A stretch of DNA of 5,669 bases, taken from the NCBI GenBank assembly GCA_026195755.1, contig JAPHRL010000008.1, positions 1 to 5,669 of the forward strand. The letters run 5' to 3'. The notes beneath the pieces are model-generated. The model did no database searches and had not been told where the DNA came from. It saw only the letters and a list, made by a program, of their open reading frames with translations. This DNA is from Kangiella sp. (GTDB lineage Bacteria > Pseudomonadota > Gammaproteobacteria > Enterobacterales > Kangiellaceae). Position 1 is the first letter of the stretch, and every line of letters starts with the position of its first letter. Below are positions 1-5,669 of the stretch, piece by piece. A program made the translations under genes and the position numbers.

Positions 1-1282
1 CAGCAGCACAGGCTGTCGTTAAGCCGACTCCTCCGCCGCGACGTTTTAGTTCTCTCAATGTTTGCGTAATCATTCTTGTACCGGTTGCAGCAAACGGATG
101 GCCATAGGCCAACGAGCCACCCAGCACATTGAATTTATCCATATCAATGTCGCCAATTTTGGTGCGCTGACCGAGCTTTTGTTTGGCAAATTCTGTGGAG
201 CCAAAAGCCTGAATGTTTGAAATAGTCTGTGCTGCAAAGGCTTCATGCATATCAATCAAGTCTAAATCTTTGAGCTGCATTTTAGCTTTCTTTAAAGCCA
301 TTGGCGTTGCATAGGACGGGCCCATCAGCATGTCATGAGTGGCTTCAATGGCGGCAAAGGCATAACTCTTAATATAGCCTAGCGGCTCGTAGCCTAACGC
401 TTTGGCTTGTGACTCTTTCATCATCAAGACAGCTGATGCCCCATCGCTTAGTGGCGTTGAATTGGCTGCCGTCAAAGTACCGTACTTACGGTCAAAGGCT
501 GGACGCAACTTGGCGTAACCCTCAAGCGAGGAATCAAAACGAACGATATTATCGCGGTGCAGCGGGTCTTTTGTGTAGGGCTCAGCATAAGCGGTCATCA
601 CTTCATCATCCAGCTTGCCCTCTTCCCAGGCTTGAGCCGCCAAAGAGTGCGAACGATGGGCTAAAGCATCCTGTTCTTCGCGAGTAATGCCACGGTCACG
701 CGCCATCTGCTCGGCGTTCTCGCCCATCGTCATACCGGTCGAATATTCTTTAATAGCAGGTGGAACAGGTAACAGATCTTTAAAACGCAGCCCTTTGATA
801 ATAGAAAGCTTCTGGCCGACCGTTTTCGCTTTTTGCAAGTCGACTAAGGCTAGCTGGAGTTTGCGACTGACTCCTATCGGCACCACCGATGAAGAATCAG
901 CACCACCGGCAATACCAATGGCGATATCACCTAAGGCAATTGAATCAGCCAGGCTGGCAACGGTTTGAAAACTGGTAGCACAGGCACGCGAGACAGAATA
1001 GGCATCGGTGTGAACATTCATCGGTGTGCCCAGCACAATCTCACGCGCAATATTGGGTGCTTCCGGCAGGATAACCACCTGGCCAAAAATAACACGTTCA
1101 ATTAATTTAGGATCAAGCTCACTGCGTACCATCAACTCATTAACCACCATCTTGCCCAATTCAATGGCATTAATCCCTCGGAAATGGGTTGCCTGTTTAG
1201 CAAAAGGGGTTCTCAAGCCTGAAACGATGGCCACACGGTCTTGTTTAGCCCGTGTTTTTTTACCTGCTGAAGTTTCACTCAT
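1..1282 (-). CDS. fadI: 3-ketoacyl-CoA thiolase FadI (acetyl-CoA C-acyltransferase), 3' end cut by window edge
   Basis: This enzyme performs the last step of fatty-acid beta-oxidation, cleaving 3-ketoacyl-CoA with CoA to give acetyl-CoA and a shortened acyl-CoA. FadI normally works in the cytoplasm in a complex with FadJ. Reading leftward from the ATG at 1282 gives 427 codons without a stop. The N-terminal part contains RVAIVSGLRTPFAKQAT. The nucleophile Cys101 lies in SRACATSFQ, His346 in MHEAFAAQ, His395 in GHPFAATG and the second catalytic Cys425 in LTTACAA, so the active site is complete. These positions are two or three residues beyond those of E. coli FadI (about 436 aa), so only about 12 C-terminal residues should be missing. 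SRACATSFQ and the overall length favour FadI over the shorter FadA. The start is supported by an AGGAGA ribosome binding site. fadJ would be expected further left. Identification is from remembered family sequence and is very secure. Confidence 0.96.
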   Translation of the reverse strand, partial: MSETSAGKKTRAKQDRVAIVSGLRTPFAKQATHFRGINAIELGKMVVNELMVRSELDPKLIERVIFGQVVILPEAPNIAREIVLGTPMNVHTDAYSVSRACATSFQTVASLADSIALGDIAIGIAGGADSSSVVPIGVSRKLQLALVDLQKAKTVGQKLSIIKGLRFKDLLPVPPAIKEYSTGMTMGENAEQMARDRGITREEQDALAHRSHSLAAQAWEEGKLDDEVMTAYAEPYTKDPLHRDNIVRFDSSLEGYAKLRPAFDRKYGTLTAANSTPLSDGASAVLMMKESQAKALGYEPLGYIKSYAFAAIEATHDMLMGPSYATPMALKKAKMQLKDLDLIDMHEAFAAQTISNIQAFGSTEFAKQKLGQRTKIGDIDMDKFNVLGGSLAYGHPFAATGTRMITQTLRELKRRGGGVGLTTACAA

Positions 1283-1287
1283 GCCTG

Positions 1288-1293
1288 TCTCCT
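1288..1293 (-). promoter_or_regulatory. Ribosome binding site of fadI
   Basis: The minus strand reads AGGAGA, followed by 5 nt and the ATG at 1282. This is a good Shine-Dalgarno match and fixes the fadI start at MSETSAGKK. Confidence 0.8.
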
Positions 1294-1325
1294 GATCAAG
1301 AGTCTTTAAAATGTTTATTCCTTCG

Positions 1326-1353
1326 ATTGTACCTGAACAGCCCAACTTTTCAA
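1326..1353 (-). promoter_or_regulatory. Putative sigma70 promoter of fadI
   Basis: On the minus strand, TTGAAA (1353-1348, five of six matches to the -35 consensus) is separated by 16 bp from TACAAT (1331-1326, five of six matches to the -10 consensus). Transcription would start near 1319, giving a leader of about 37 nt that contains the AGGAGA site. The -35 box lies partly inside the inverted repeat at 1349-1366, the usual arrangement for a repressed promoter. This comes from pattern reading only. Confidence 0.65.
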
Positions 1354-1366
1354 ACGAACGTTTGAA
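1349..1366. promoter_or_regulatory. PsrA-like operator: perfect 8-2-8 inverted repeat overlapping the fadI -35 box
   Basis: The sequence TTCAAACGAACGTTTGAA is a perfect inverted repeat, with arms TTCAAACG and CGTTTGAA and an AA spacer. Its core, CAAAC-N4-GTTTG, fits the published PsrA recognition pattern (G/C)AAAC-N2-4-GTTT(G/C). PsrA is a TetR-family repressor released by long-chain fatty acids or acyl-CoA that controls beta-oxidation genes in Pseudomonas, Shewanella and relatives. The position over the -35 element of a fadI promoter is what such a repressor would need. FadR or another TetR-family regulator is possible, but the symmetric pattern fits PsrA better. No regulator gene lies in the window. 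Confidence 0.7.
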
Positions 1367-1444
1367 TGGTGTATCGCAGTAACAGTTTAATTTGATCCAT
1401 TCCTTTTAGCGGAGAAACAATTAGTTGCATTTTTAAAGTGTTTT

Positions 1445-1475
1445 TTGATACAACTCAGGAAGCATTTTTTATACA
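1445..1475 (+). promoter_or_regulatory. Weak candidate promoter for the moxR-vWA operon
   Basis: TTGATA (1445-1450, five of six matches to -35) is followed, after a long 19-bp spacer, by TATACA (1470-1475, four of six matches to -10) in an AT-rich stretch. It is the best candidate I see upstream of the ATG at 1533 and would leave a leader of about 50 nt. The spacer is not optimal, so the call is tentative. The rest of the 250-bp intergenic region shows only the fadI elements. Confidence 0.35.
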
Positions 1476-1532
1476 TTGAACTAATCCTCAATCCGGCTTA
1501 CAAAGCATTACCATAACTGGATACCCCATAAT

Positions 1533-2492
1533 ATGAGTATCAAACAACAATTTATTGAATTAGAACAATTCCTTAAGTCACGAATTATTGGTCAGCAGGA
1601 GCTCGTTCATAAGATGCTGATAGCATTGCTGGCCGATGGTCATTTACTGGTGGAGGGAGCGCCGGGCCTTGCTAAAACTCGCGCCATTAAAGAACTTTCT
1701 ACTGCCGTTGAAGGTGACTTCCATCGCATTCAATTTACCCCTGACTTGTTACCAGCAGATCTAACAGGGACCGAAATTTATCGCCCTCAGGATGGTAGTT
1801 TTCACTTCCAGAAAGGCCCACTGTTCCACAACATGATTCTTGCCGACGAAATAAACCGAGCACCTGCCAAGGTTCAATCAGCCTTGCTAGAGGCCATGGC
1901 TGAACGTCAGATTACGGTCGGTAGTCACAGCTTCCCGCTACCCCAACTCTTTTTGGTCATGGCCACACAAAACCCAATTGAGCAGGAGGGGACTTACCCG
2001 CTCCCTGAAGCACAGCTGGATCGTTTCTTGATGCAGGTCATCGTTGACTACCCTGAAGCGGAAGCAGAAGCGGAAATTCTGGCTTTAAACCGCCAGGAAG
2101 CCTTAACCGGCGAATCAACACCCGCTAATCCACTCGGACAACACGATTTATTCGAAGCACGCAAAGAAGTGTTATCGACTTACATGGCGCCCGAGATTGA
2201 AGCGTATCTGGTGCAACTTATTATCAGCACCCGTCAACCTGAGAAGATAGGTGGCGCTTTAGCCAATTATATAGAGTATGGTGCCAGCCCGCGTGCAACA
2301 ATTGCGCTGGACCGTTGCGCTCGCGCCAATGCTTGGCTGAATAATCGAGACTATGTGACTCCTGGCGATGTGCAAACTGTATTGTTTGATATTCTTCGTC
2401 ATCGAATTATTTTAAGTTATCAAGCCGAAGCCGAGGGTGTTACTGCAGATACCATCATTGATGAATTAATTAAACAAGTTCCGACTCCTTAA
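1533..2492 (+). CDS. MoxR-family AAA+ ATPase
   Basis: This 319-aa protein is a complete MoxR-type AAA+ ATPase, a cytoplasmic chaperone-like motor thought to remodel or activate client proteins together with vWA-domain partners. The visible motifs run in order. Walker A is GAPGLAKT at residues 42-49, and Walker B is MILADE at 101-106, followed by the MoxR-typical INRAPAKVQSALLEAMAE. Sensor 1 is ATQNP with Asn147, EGTYPLPEAQLDRF holds the likely arginine finger Arg164, and sensor 2 is GASPR with Arg254. All catalytic elements are intact and the length is normal for the family. No clear Shine-Dalgarno sequence precedes the ATG, but the N-terminus aligns with the family and nothing upstream suits better. 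It is the first gene of the cluster, with 14 nt separating it from the DUF58 gene. Such genes are often labelled moxR or yeaC-like; the client protein is unknown. Confidence 0.95.
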   Translation: MSIKQQFIELEQFLKSRIIGQQELVHKMLIALLADGHLLVEGAPGLAKTRAIKELSTAVEGDFHRIQFTPDLLPADLTGTEIYRPQDGSFHFQKGPLFHNMILADEINRAPAKVQSALLEAMAERQITVGSHSFPLPQLFLVMATQNPIEQEGTYPLPEAQLDRFLMQVIVDYPEAEAEAEILALNRQEALTGESTPANPLGQHDLFEARKEVLSTYMAPEIEAYLVQLIISTRQPEKIGGALANYIEYGASPRATIALDRCARANAWLNNRDYVTPGDVQTVLFDILRHRIILSYQAEAEGVTADTIIDELIKQVPTP

Positions 2493-2506
2493 AGAATCGA
2501 TTGTTA

Positions 2507-3490
2507 ATGACACTAAAACCTATCACTTCACAGCAAGCGGCCTCAAATTCAATTGAGTTAAGTCTAGAGCAGCTAATTGCCTGCCAATATTGGGCGCGTG
2601 ATAGCATTCCATTGCCCAATAAAAAGTCTAAAGCTCACTTAGTGGGTGGTCATTTATCGCCTTATAAAGGGCGCGGCATGGAATTTTCTGAAGTTCGCCA
2701 ATACCAACCCGGTGATGATATTCGCACCATAGACTGGAAAGTAACCGCTCGTACTGGCGAGGTGCATACCAAGATATTCCAGGAAGAACGAGAAAGACCG
2801 GTATTCTTGTTAGTGGATTTACAGGATTCGATGTTTTTTGGCTCTAAGAAGCGCTTCAAGTCGACATTAGCATGCCTGCAAGCCGCCCGAGTATTCTGGA
2901 CGGCACATAACTCAGGTAATCGGGTAGGCGCATTATTAAGCACAGCCGAGGAGCATGTTGAGCTCAAGCCCTCCAATCGCCGCCAAAACGGCCTGCGACT
3001 ATTGCAACATATGCTTGAGCTACACAACCAACGTCTGCAATCGATATATCAGCAGGAAAAGCCGTTTACTATTAACAGCAATGCACTTTCAGACGCACTT
3101 TCGCGATTACGTCACTTAGTTAAAGGCGGCAGTTTAATTTATATTTTCAGCGACTTTACCAATCTATCAGAGAGCTGTAAGCAGGATCTGATTAACCTTG
3201 CTCAACATAATGATATTCATACCGTGATGATTACAGACCCACTAGAACAGACGATTCCGGTAGCGGGTGAATTTATTGTGTCTGATGGTGATAACACTAT
3301 AGCACTAAACTCTGCCAGACCCGGCTTTAAGAGTCGCTACCAAGAAATGTTTCATGACAAGCTAATAAAAACGAAAAAGTTTTTTCACGAAGCTCAATGC
3401 AGTTTTGTTGAGTACAGCACCGCTCAGGAACTGAGTGATTTTGCAATCAACCCCTATCGTCATCGTTCAGCATCCAATAAAAGAGCATAG
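2507..3490 (+). CDS. DUF58 domain-containing protein (vWA-like partner of MoxR)
   Basis: This 327-aa protein carries the DUF58 signature at residues 64-82, with RQYQPGDDIRTIDWKVTAR, preceded by GRGMEFSEV. DUF58 proteins are almost always encoded next to MoxR ATPases and contain a degenerate vWA fold, so a role as adaptor or partner of the upstream ATPase is inferred. The strand carrying the presumed metal site reads VDLQDSM (Asp104, Gln106, Ser108), where a canonical MIDAS would have Asp-x-Ser-x-Ser. IFSDF with Asp216 is a possible later acidic position. No membrane segment is evident, so it is probably cytoplasmic or peripheral. I chose ATG at 2507; an in-frame TTG at 2501 would add two residues and cannot be excluded. 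The ribosome binding site is poor (AAAGAA at 2491-2496), and coupling to the upstream gene is likely. The next gene begins 11 nt downstream. Confidence 0.93.
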   Translation: MTLKPITSQQAASNSIELSLEQLIACQYWARDSIPLPNKKSKAHLVGGHLSPYKGRGMEFSEVRQYQPGDDIRTIDWKVTARTGEVHTKIFQEERERPVFLLVDLQDSMFFGSKKRFKSTLACLQAARVFWTAHNSGNRVGALLSTAEEHVELKPSNRRQNGLRLLQHMLELHNQRLQSIYQQEKPFTINSNALSDALSRLRHLVKGGSLIYIFSDFTNLSESCKQDLINLAQHNDIHTVMITDPLEQTIPVAGEFIVSDGDNTIALNSARPGFKSRYQEMFHDKLIKTKKFFHEAQCSFVEYSTAQELSDFAINPYRHRSASNKRA

Positions 3491-3501
3491 ACAAAATACT
3501 T

Positions 3502-4044
3502 ATGGCAAATCCACAACAGGCTCAATTATTAGAACAGCTACGAGATATCCACCTTCCTGAGGGAGTCAGCTGGTGGCCGTTAGCTATTGGTTGGTGGATT
3601 GCAGCAGCCATCATTATGGCAGTTATCGTGTTGCTAATCACAAAAGCCATTTTGCAACAACGTCGAAAACGCTTTGCGCAATATGCGCTGATTGAACTAG
3701 ACGACATTGTTCACAGCGCTGACAACGACTGGTTGATGCAAACCCAGCAAATAATGCGCCGCGCCAGCTTATGTTATTTTCCAAAATCCCAAGTTGCTGC
3801 AATGGATACTAAACATTGGATAATTTTACTATACCAGACAGGTAGCGATATCTGGACCCAACAGAGCCTGCAATTATTGGAACAAGGCGTTTACCGTAAT
3901 CCAGACAGCATTGATCCAGCCCACAGAGATCAGTTTTTACAAGAAGCCAGTTTATGGTTACAACAGCTCCCTGATTTAAAACAGCTACCGGCCTTTACTC
4001 AGTCCCTGACAACGGAAGATCACGGAGGACAATCTCATGTTTGA
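3502..4044 (+). CDS. DUF4381 family membrane protein
   Basis: This 180-aa protein starts with a short segment containing LRDIHLPEGVSWWPLAIGWW (residues 13-32), which is the hallmark of DUF4381 proteins. One transmembrane helix follows at about 30-49 and then a basic stretch, QQRRKRF (52-58), suggesting a cytoplasmic C-terminal domain by the positive-inside rule. The remaining 120 or so residues are soluble and rich in Gln and Leu, with no catalytic motif that I recognise. The family is found within MoxR/DUF58/vWA operons, between the DUF58 and first vWA gene as here. It is presumably a membrane anchor or scaffold for the complex, but no biochemical function is established. The Shine-Dalgarno is weak. 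Its last 8 nt overlap the start of the next gene, implying coupled translation. Confidence 0.88.
   Translation: MANPQQAQLLEQLRDIHLPEGVSWWPLAIGWWIAAAIIMAVIVLLITKAILQQRRKRFAQYALIELDDIVHSADNDWLMQTQQIMRRASLCYFPKSQVAAMDTKHWIILLYQTGSDIWTQQSLQLLEQGVYRNPDSIDPAHRDQFLQEASLWLQQLPDLKQLPAFTQSLTTEDHGGQSHV
4024..4029 (+). promoter_or_regulatory. Strong ribosome binding site of the first vWA gene
   Basis: GGAGGA lies 7 nt before the ATG at 4037 and inside the end of the DUF4381 gene. It decides the start of the first vWA gene and contrasts with the weak sites in front of the three upstream genes. Confidence 0.85.
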
Positions 4045-5083
4045 GTTTGTCTGGCTCTGGGTTTGGCTGCTACTGCCCACTCCTTTTATTGTCTGGTGGT
4101 TGGCAGAGCGCAAGCGACAACAACAAGCATTAAGAGCACCACTTTTTTTATATTGGCGTAGCATTCAAGAACAACAAGGTAAAAGCAGTAAACGCTTCCC
4201 CTGGCTGACGTTTTTGATTTGGACGCTAATAATTACCGCCCTATCCCGTCCACAATGGGTCGGCGAAGCTATGGAGTTGCCAGCAACTGGTCGGGACTTG
4301 ATGCTGAGTCTCGATATTTCTGGCTCGATGGAAATGCCGGACATGGTCATTGACGATAAAGAAGTCGACCGCTTAGTTGCAGTTCAGTCTTTGTTAACCG
4401 ACTTTATCGCACGACGCAAAGGTGACCGAGTGGGTATGATCCTATTTGGCGAACAGGCCTATCTGCAGACCCCGCTGAGTTTTGATTTAAAGACCGTGCA
4501 AACCATGCTCGACGAAACATCAATAGGGCTAGCTGGCTCTTCACGCACCGCTATTGGTGACGGCATTGGCTTAGCGGTTAAACATCTTCGTGATCGCAAT
4601 GCAAAAAATCGGGTATTAATCCTCTTGACTGACGGGCAAAACAATACCGGAGCCTTGAACCCTGTTCAGGCTGCAGAACTTGCTGAGCATGCGGGAATAA
4701 CTATTTACACCATCGGTGTTGGTGCAGATGAGATGATTGTAAAAAACCGTTTCTTTGGCAATCGTCGCATAAACCCTTCCCTGGAGCTGGATGAAGAAAC
4801 CTTAATCGCTGTGGCAGAGAAAACGGGCGGTCGTTATTTTCGAGCACGAGACACTAAAGAGATGGAACAAATTTATAACATCATTGATGAGCTCGAACCT
4901 GTTGAGGACGATTACCAAAGTTATCGACCAATTAAGGCCTTGTTTTATATCCCATTGGGTATAGCACTACTCATTTCATTGTTTTCCACTCTGATTCGAA
5001 CACTGGTTAGTTGGCGTATGAATTTAGCTTTAAAAGACCCGACAAATGACCATTCAACAGTTCAGGAGGAAAATCATGTTTGA
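4037..5083 (+). CDS. BatA-like vWA-domain inner-membrane protein
   Basis: This 348-aa protein has the BatA layout. Two N-terminal hydrophobic helices (about 4-22 and 55-69) are followed by a vWA domain and a C-terminal helix (about 300-322). The vWA domain carries a complete metal-ion-dependent adhesion site: DISGS at 93-97 (Asp93, Ser95, Ser97), Thr171 in SSRTAIGDG and Asp199 in LLTDGQNN. It should therefore bind a divalent metal and engage a partner protein. The C-terminal part of the domain reads TIGVGAD and EKTGGRYFRARD. Proteins of this type are associated with MoxR ATPases and, in Bacteroides, with the Bat aerotolerance genes; the ligand here is unknown. Topology suggests the vWA domain lies between the second and third helices, probably on the periplasmic side, but this is inference. 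It overlaps its neighbours by 8 nt on both sides, through the same ATGTTTGA sequence. Confidence 0.93.
   Translation: MFEFVWLWVWLLLPTPFIVWWLAERKRQQQALRAPLFLYWRSIQEQQGKSSKRFPWLTFLIWTLIITALSRPQWVGEAMELPATGRDLMLSLDISGSMEMPDMVIDDKEVDRLVAVQSLLTDFIARRKGDRVGMILFGEQAYLQTPLSFDLKTVQTMLDETSIGLAGSSRTAIGDGIGLAVKHLRDRNAKNRVLILLTDGQNNTGALNPVQAAELAEHAGITIYTIGVGADEMIVKNRFFGNRRINPSLELDEETLIAVAEKTGGRYFRARDTKEMEQIYNIIDELEPVEDDYQSYRPIKALFYIPLGIALLISLFSTLIRTLVSWRMNLALKDPTNDHSTVQEENHV
5064..5070 (+). promoter_or_regulatory. Strong ribosome binding site of the second vWA gene
   Basis: AGGAGGA lies 5 nt before the ATG at 5076, within the end of the preceding vWA gene. It is an almost perfect Shine-Dalgarno sequence and supports the overlapping start. 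Confidence 0.87.
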
Positions 5084-5669
5084 TTTTCTTTCTGGCATAA
5101 ACCAACTACACTTTATTCGTCCTTGGGCATGGCTACTGCTCATCCCGGTGATTGCATTGTGGTGGCTATACAGGACACGCGGTCAACAAGCCAGTGGCTG
5201 GGCCAAACTCATTGATCAACACCTTCTGAACTGGTTAATGCCAAAATCCCAATTAGGACAGAGTATCAAATGGCAAAAGACGCTGTTACTAATCTTCTGG
5301 TTTTTGGCAGTTATGGCTTTATCCGGGCCCAGTTGGGAAAAGCTGCCGCAACCTGTATTTTCAAACCTGGCGTCACGTGTTTTAGTGCTTGACCTTTCAG
5401 CCTCGATGGATGCCGAGGATGTTAAACCCAGTCGATTGGCTCGAGCTAAATTTAAGCTTACTGATATTTTAAAAGCTATCAAAGATGGCCAAACAGGTTT
5501 CGTTGTCTATGCCGGCGATGGCTTCGTACTCAGCCCATTAACCAGCGACACCGATACTATTGACAATATGGTCGGGGTGCTTGCTACAAACCTGATGCCG
5601 CTTGTGGGTAGTCTACCGAGCAAAGGCATTGAGAAGGCAGTTGAGCTTTTAGACAATGGCGCCGCTGGC
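5076..5669 (+). CDS. BatB-like vWA-domain inner-membrane protein, 3' part beyond the window
   Basis: The frame is open for 198 codons from the ATG at 5076 to the window end, with no stop. Hydrophobic helices lie at about 17-32 and 69-83. The latter is followed by ALSGPSWEKLPQPVF, the counterpart of ALSRPQWVGEAMELP in the preceding gene. A vWA domain then begins with VLVLDLSASMDAEDVKPSRLARAK; its MIDAS triplet is Asp106, Ser108 and Ser110 in DLSAS, and it continues through GFVVYAGDGFVLSPLTSD to LMPLVGSLPSKGIEKA. This matches the second vWA protein of Bat-type clusters. In gammaproteobacteria that protein often continues after the vWA domain with a transmembrane helix and TPR repeats, making about 550-650 aa; this part cannot be seen here. 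It is probably a partner of the first vWA protein and of the MoxR ATPase. It starts by an 8-nt overlap with the upstream gene, behind a strong ribosome binding site. Confidence 0.92.
   Translation, partial: MFDFLSGINQLHFIRPWAWLLLIPVIALWWLYRTRGQQASGWAKLIDQHLLNWLMPKSQLGQSIKWQKTLLLIFWFLAVMALSGPSWEKLPQPVFSNLASRVLVLDLSASMDAEDVKPSRLARAKFKLTDILKAIKDGQTGFVVYAGDGFVLSPLTSDTDTIDNMVGVLATNLMPLVGSLPSKGIEKAVELLDNGAAG

Noticed and set aside
409..1295. Three plus-strand open frames (409-687, 687-968, 1026-1295)
   Set aside because: They lie antisense to fadI, whose reading is continuous with all catalytic motifs. Their translations resemble no protein family and are rich in Ser, Arg and Pro, as expected of shadow frames.
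1349..1366. Inverted repeat read as an intrinsic terminator or hairpin
   Set aside because: The loop would be only 2 nt, the stem is AT-rich, no terminal U-run fits either strand and it lies at a divergent promoter rather than a gene end.
1311..1382. Possible 23-codon plus-strand small ORF in the intergenic region
   Set aside because: It opens with ATG at 1311 and closes with TAA, but has no good ribosome binding site, runs through the fadI promoter and operator, and has no recognisable features; chance is the simplest explanation.
2501..2506. TTG at 2501 as the start of the DUF58 protein
   Set aside because: The in-frame ATG at 2507 is a stronger start codon and the weak AAAGAA site is 10 nt from it but only 4 nt from the TTG. 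The two extra residues make no functional difference.
2662..3027. 121-codon minus-strand open frame inside the DUF58 gene
   Set aside because: It is fully contained in a well-supported gene that carries the DUF58 signature; the antisense product is rich in Ser, Arg and Cys and matches nothing known to me.
5216..5482. 88-codon minus-strand open frame inside the second vWA gene
   Set aside because: The plus strand encodes the vWA MIDAS region here, so the reverse frame is a shadow.

Overview
The window looks like chromosomal DNA of a gammaproteobacterium of moderate G+C content, probably a marine member of the Alteromonadales/Oceanospirillales/Kangiella type. This rests on the FadI-type thiolase, whose sequence stays close to the Escherichia coli protein, and on a PsrA-like operator in front of it. 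The genus is an inference and cannot be fixed from this sequence alone. I see no mobile elements, RNA genes, CRISPR arrays or transfer scars.

Layout. Positions 1-1282 (minus strand) hold nearly all of fadI, the 3-ketoacyl-CoA thiolase of fatty-acid beta-oxidation; about 12 C-terminal residues lie beyond the left edge. A 250-bp divergent intergenic region (1283-1532) carries a sigma70-like fadI promoter whose -35 box is overlapped by a perfect 8-2-8 inverted repeat matching the PsrA operator pattern, plus a weaker candidate promoter for the rightward genes. From 1533 to the right edge there are five tightly packed plus-strand genes: a MoxR-family AAA+ ATPase, a DUF58 protein, a DUF4381 membrane protein, a BatA-like von Willebrand factor A (vWA) membrane protein, and a second, BatB-like vWA protein cut by the right edge.

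How the genes work together. The plus-strand cluster is the MoxR / DUF58 / DUF4381 / vWA / vWA operon type. Such systems are thought to pair a chaperone-like AAA+ ATPase with metal-binding vWA adaptor proteins, here displayed at the inner membrane. Relatives have been linked to enzyme maturation, envelope stress and Bat-type aerotolerance, but the substrate of this version is not established. Gaps are 14 and 11 nt between the first three genes, and the last two junctions overlap by 8 nt, so one transcript with translational coupling is likely. The thiolase is transcribed away from the cluster, and fadJ would be expected just beyond the left edge.

The most notable signals are the fadI operator/promoter overlap, the near-identical start-stop junctions before both vWA genes, and the altered MIDAS motif in the DUF58 protein. 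None of the gene families is new; the unresolved biology is what the ATPase-vWA cluster acts on.
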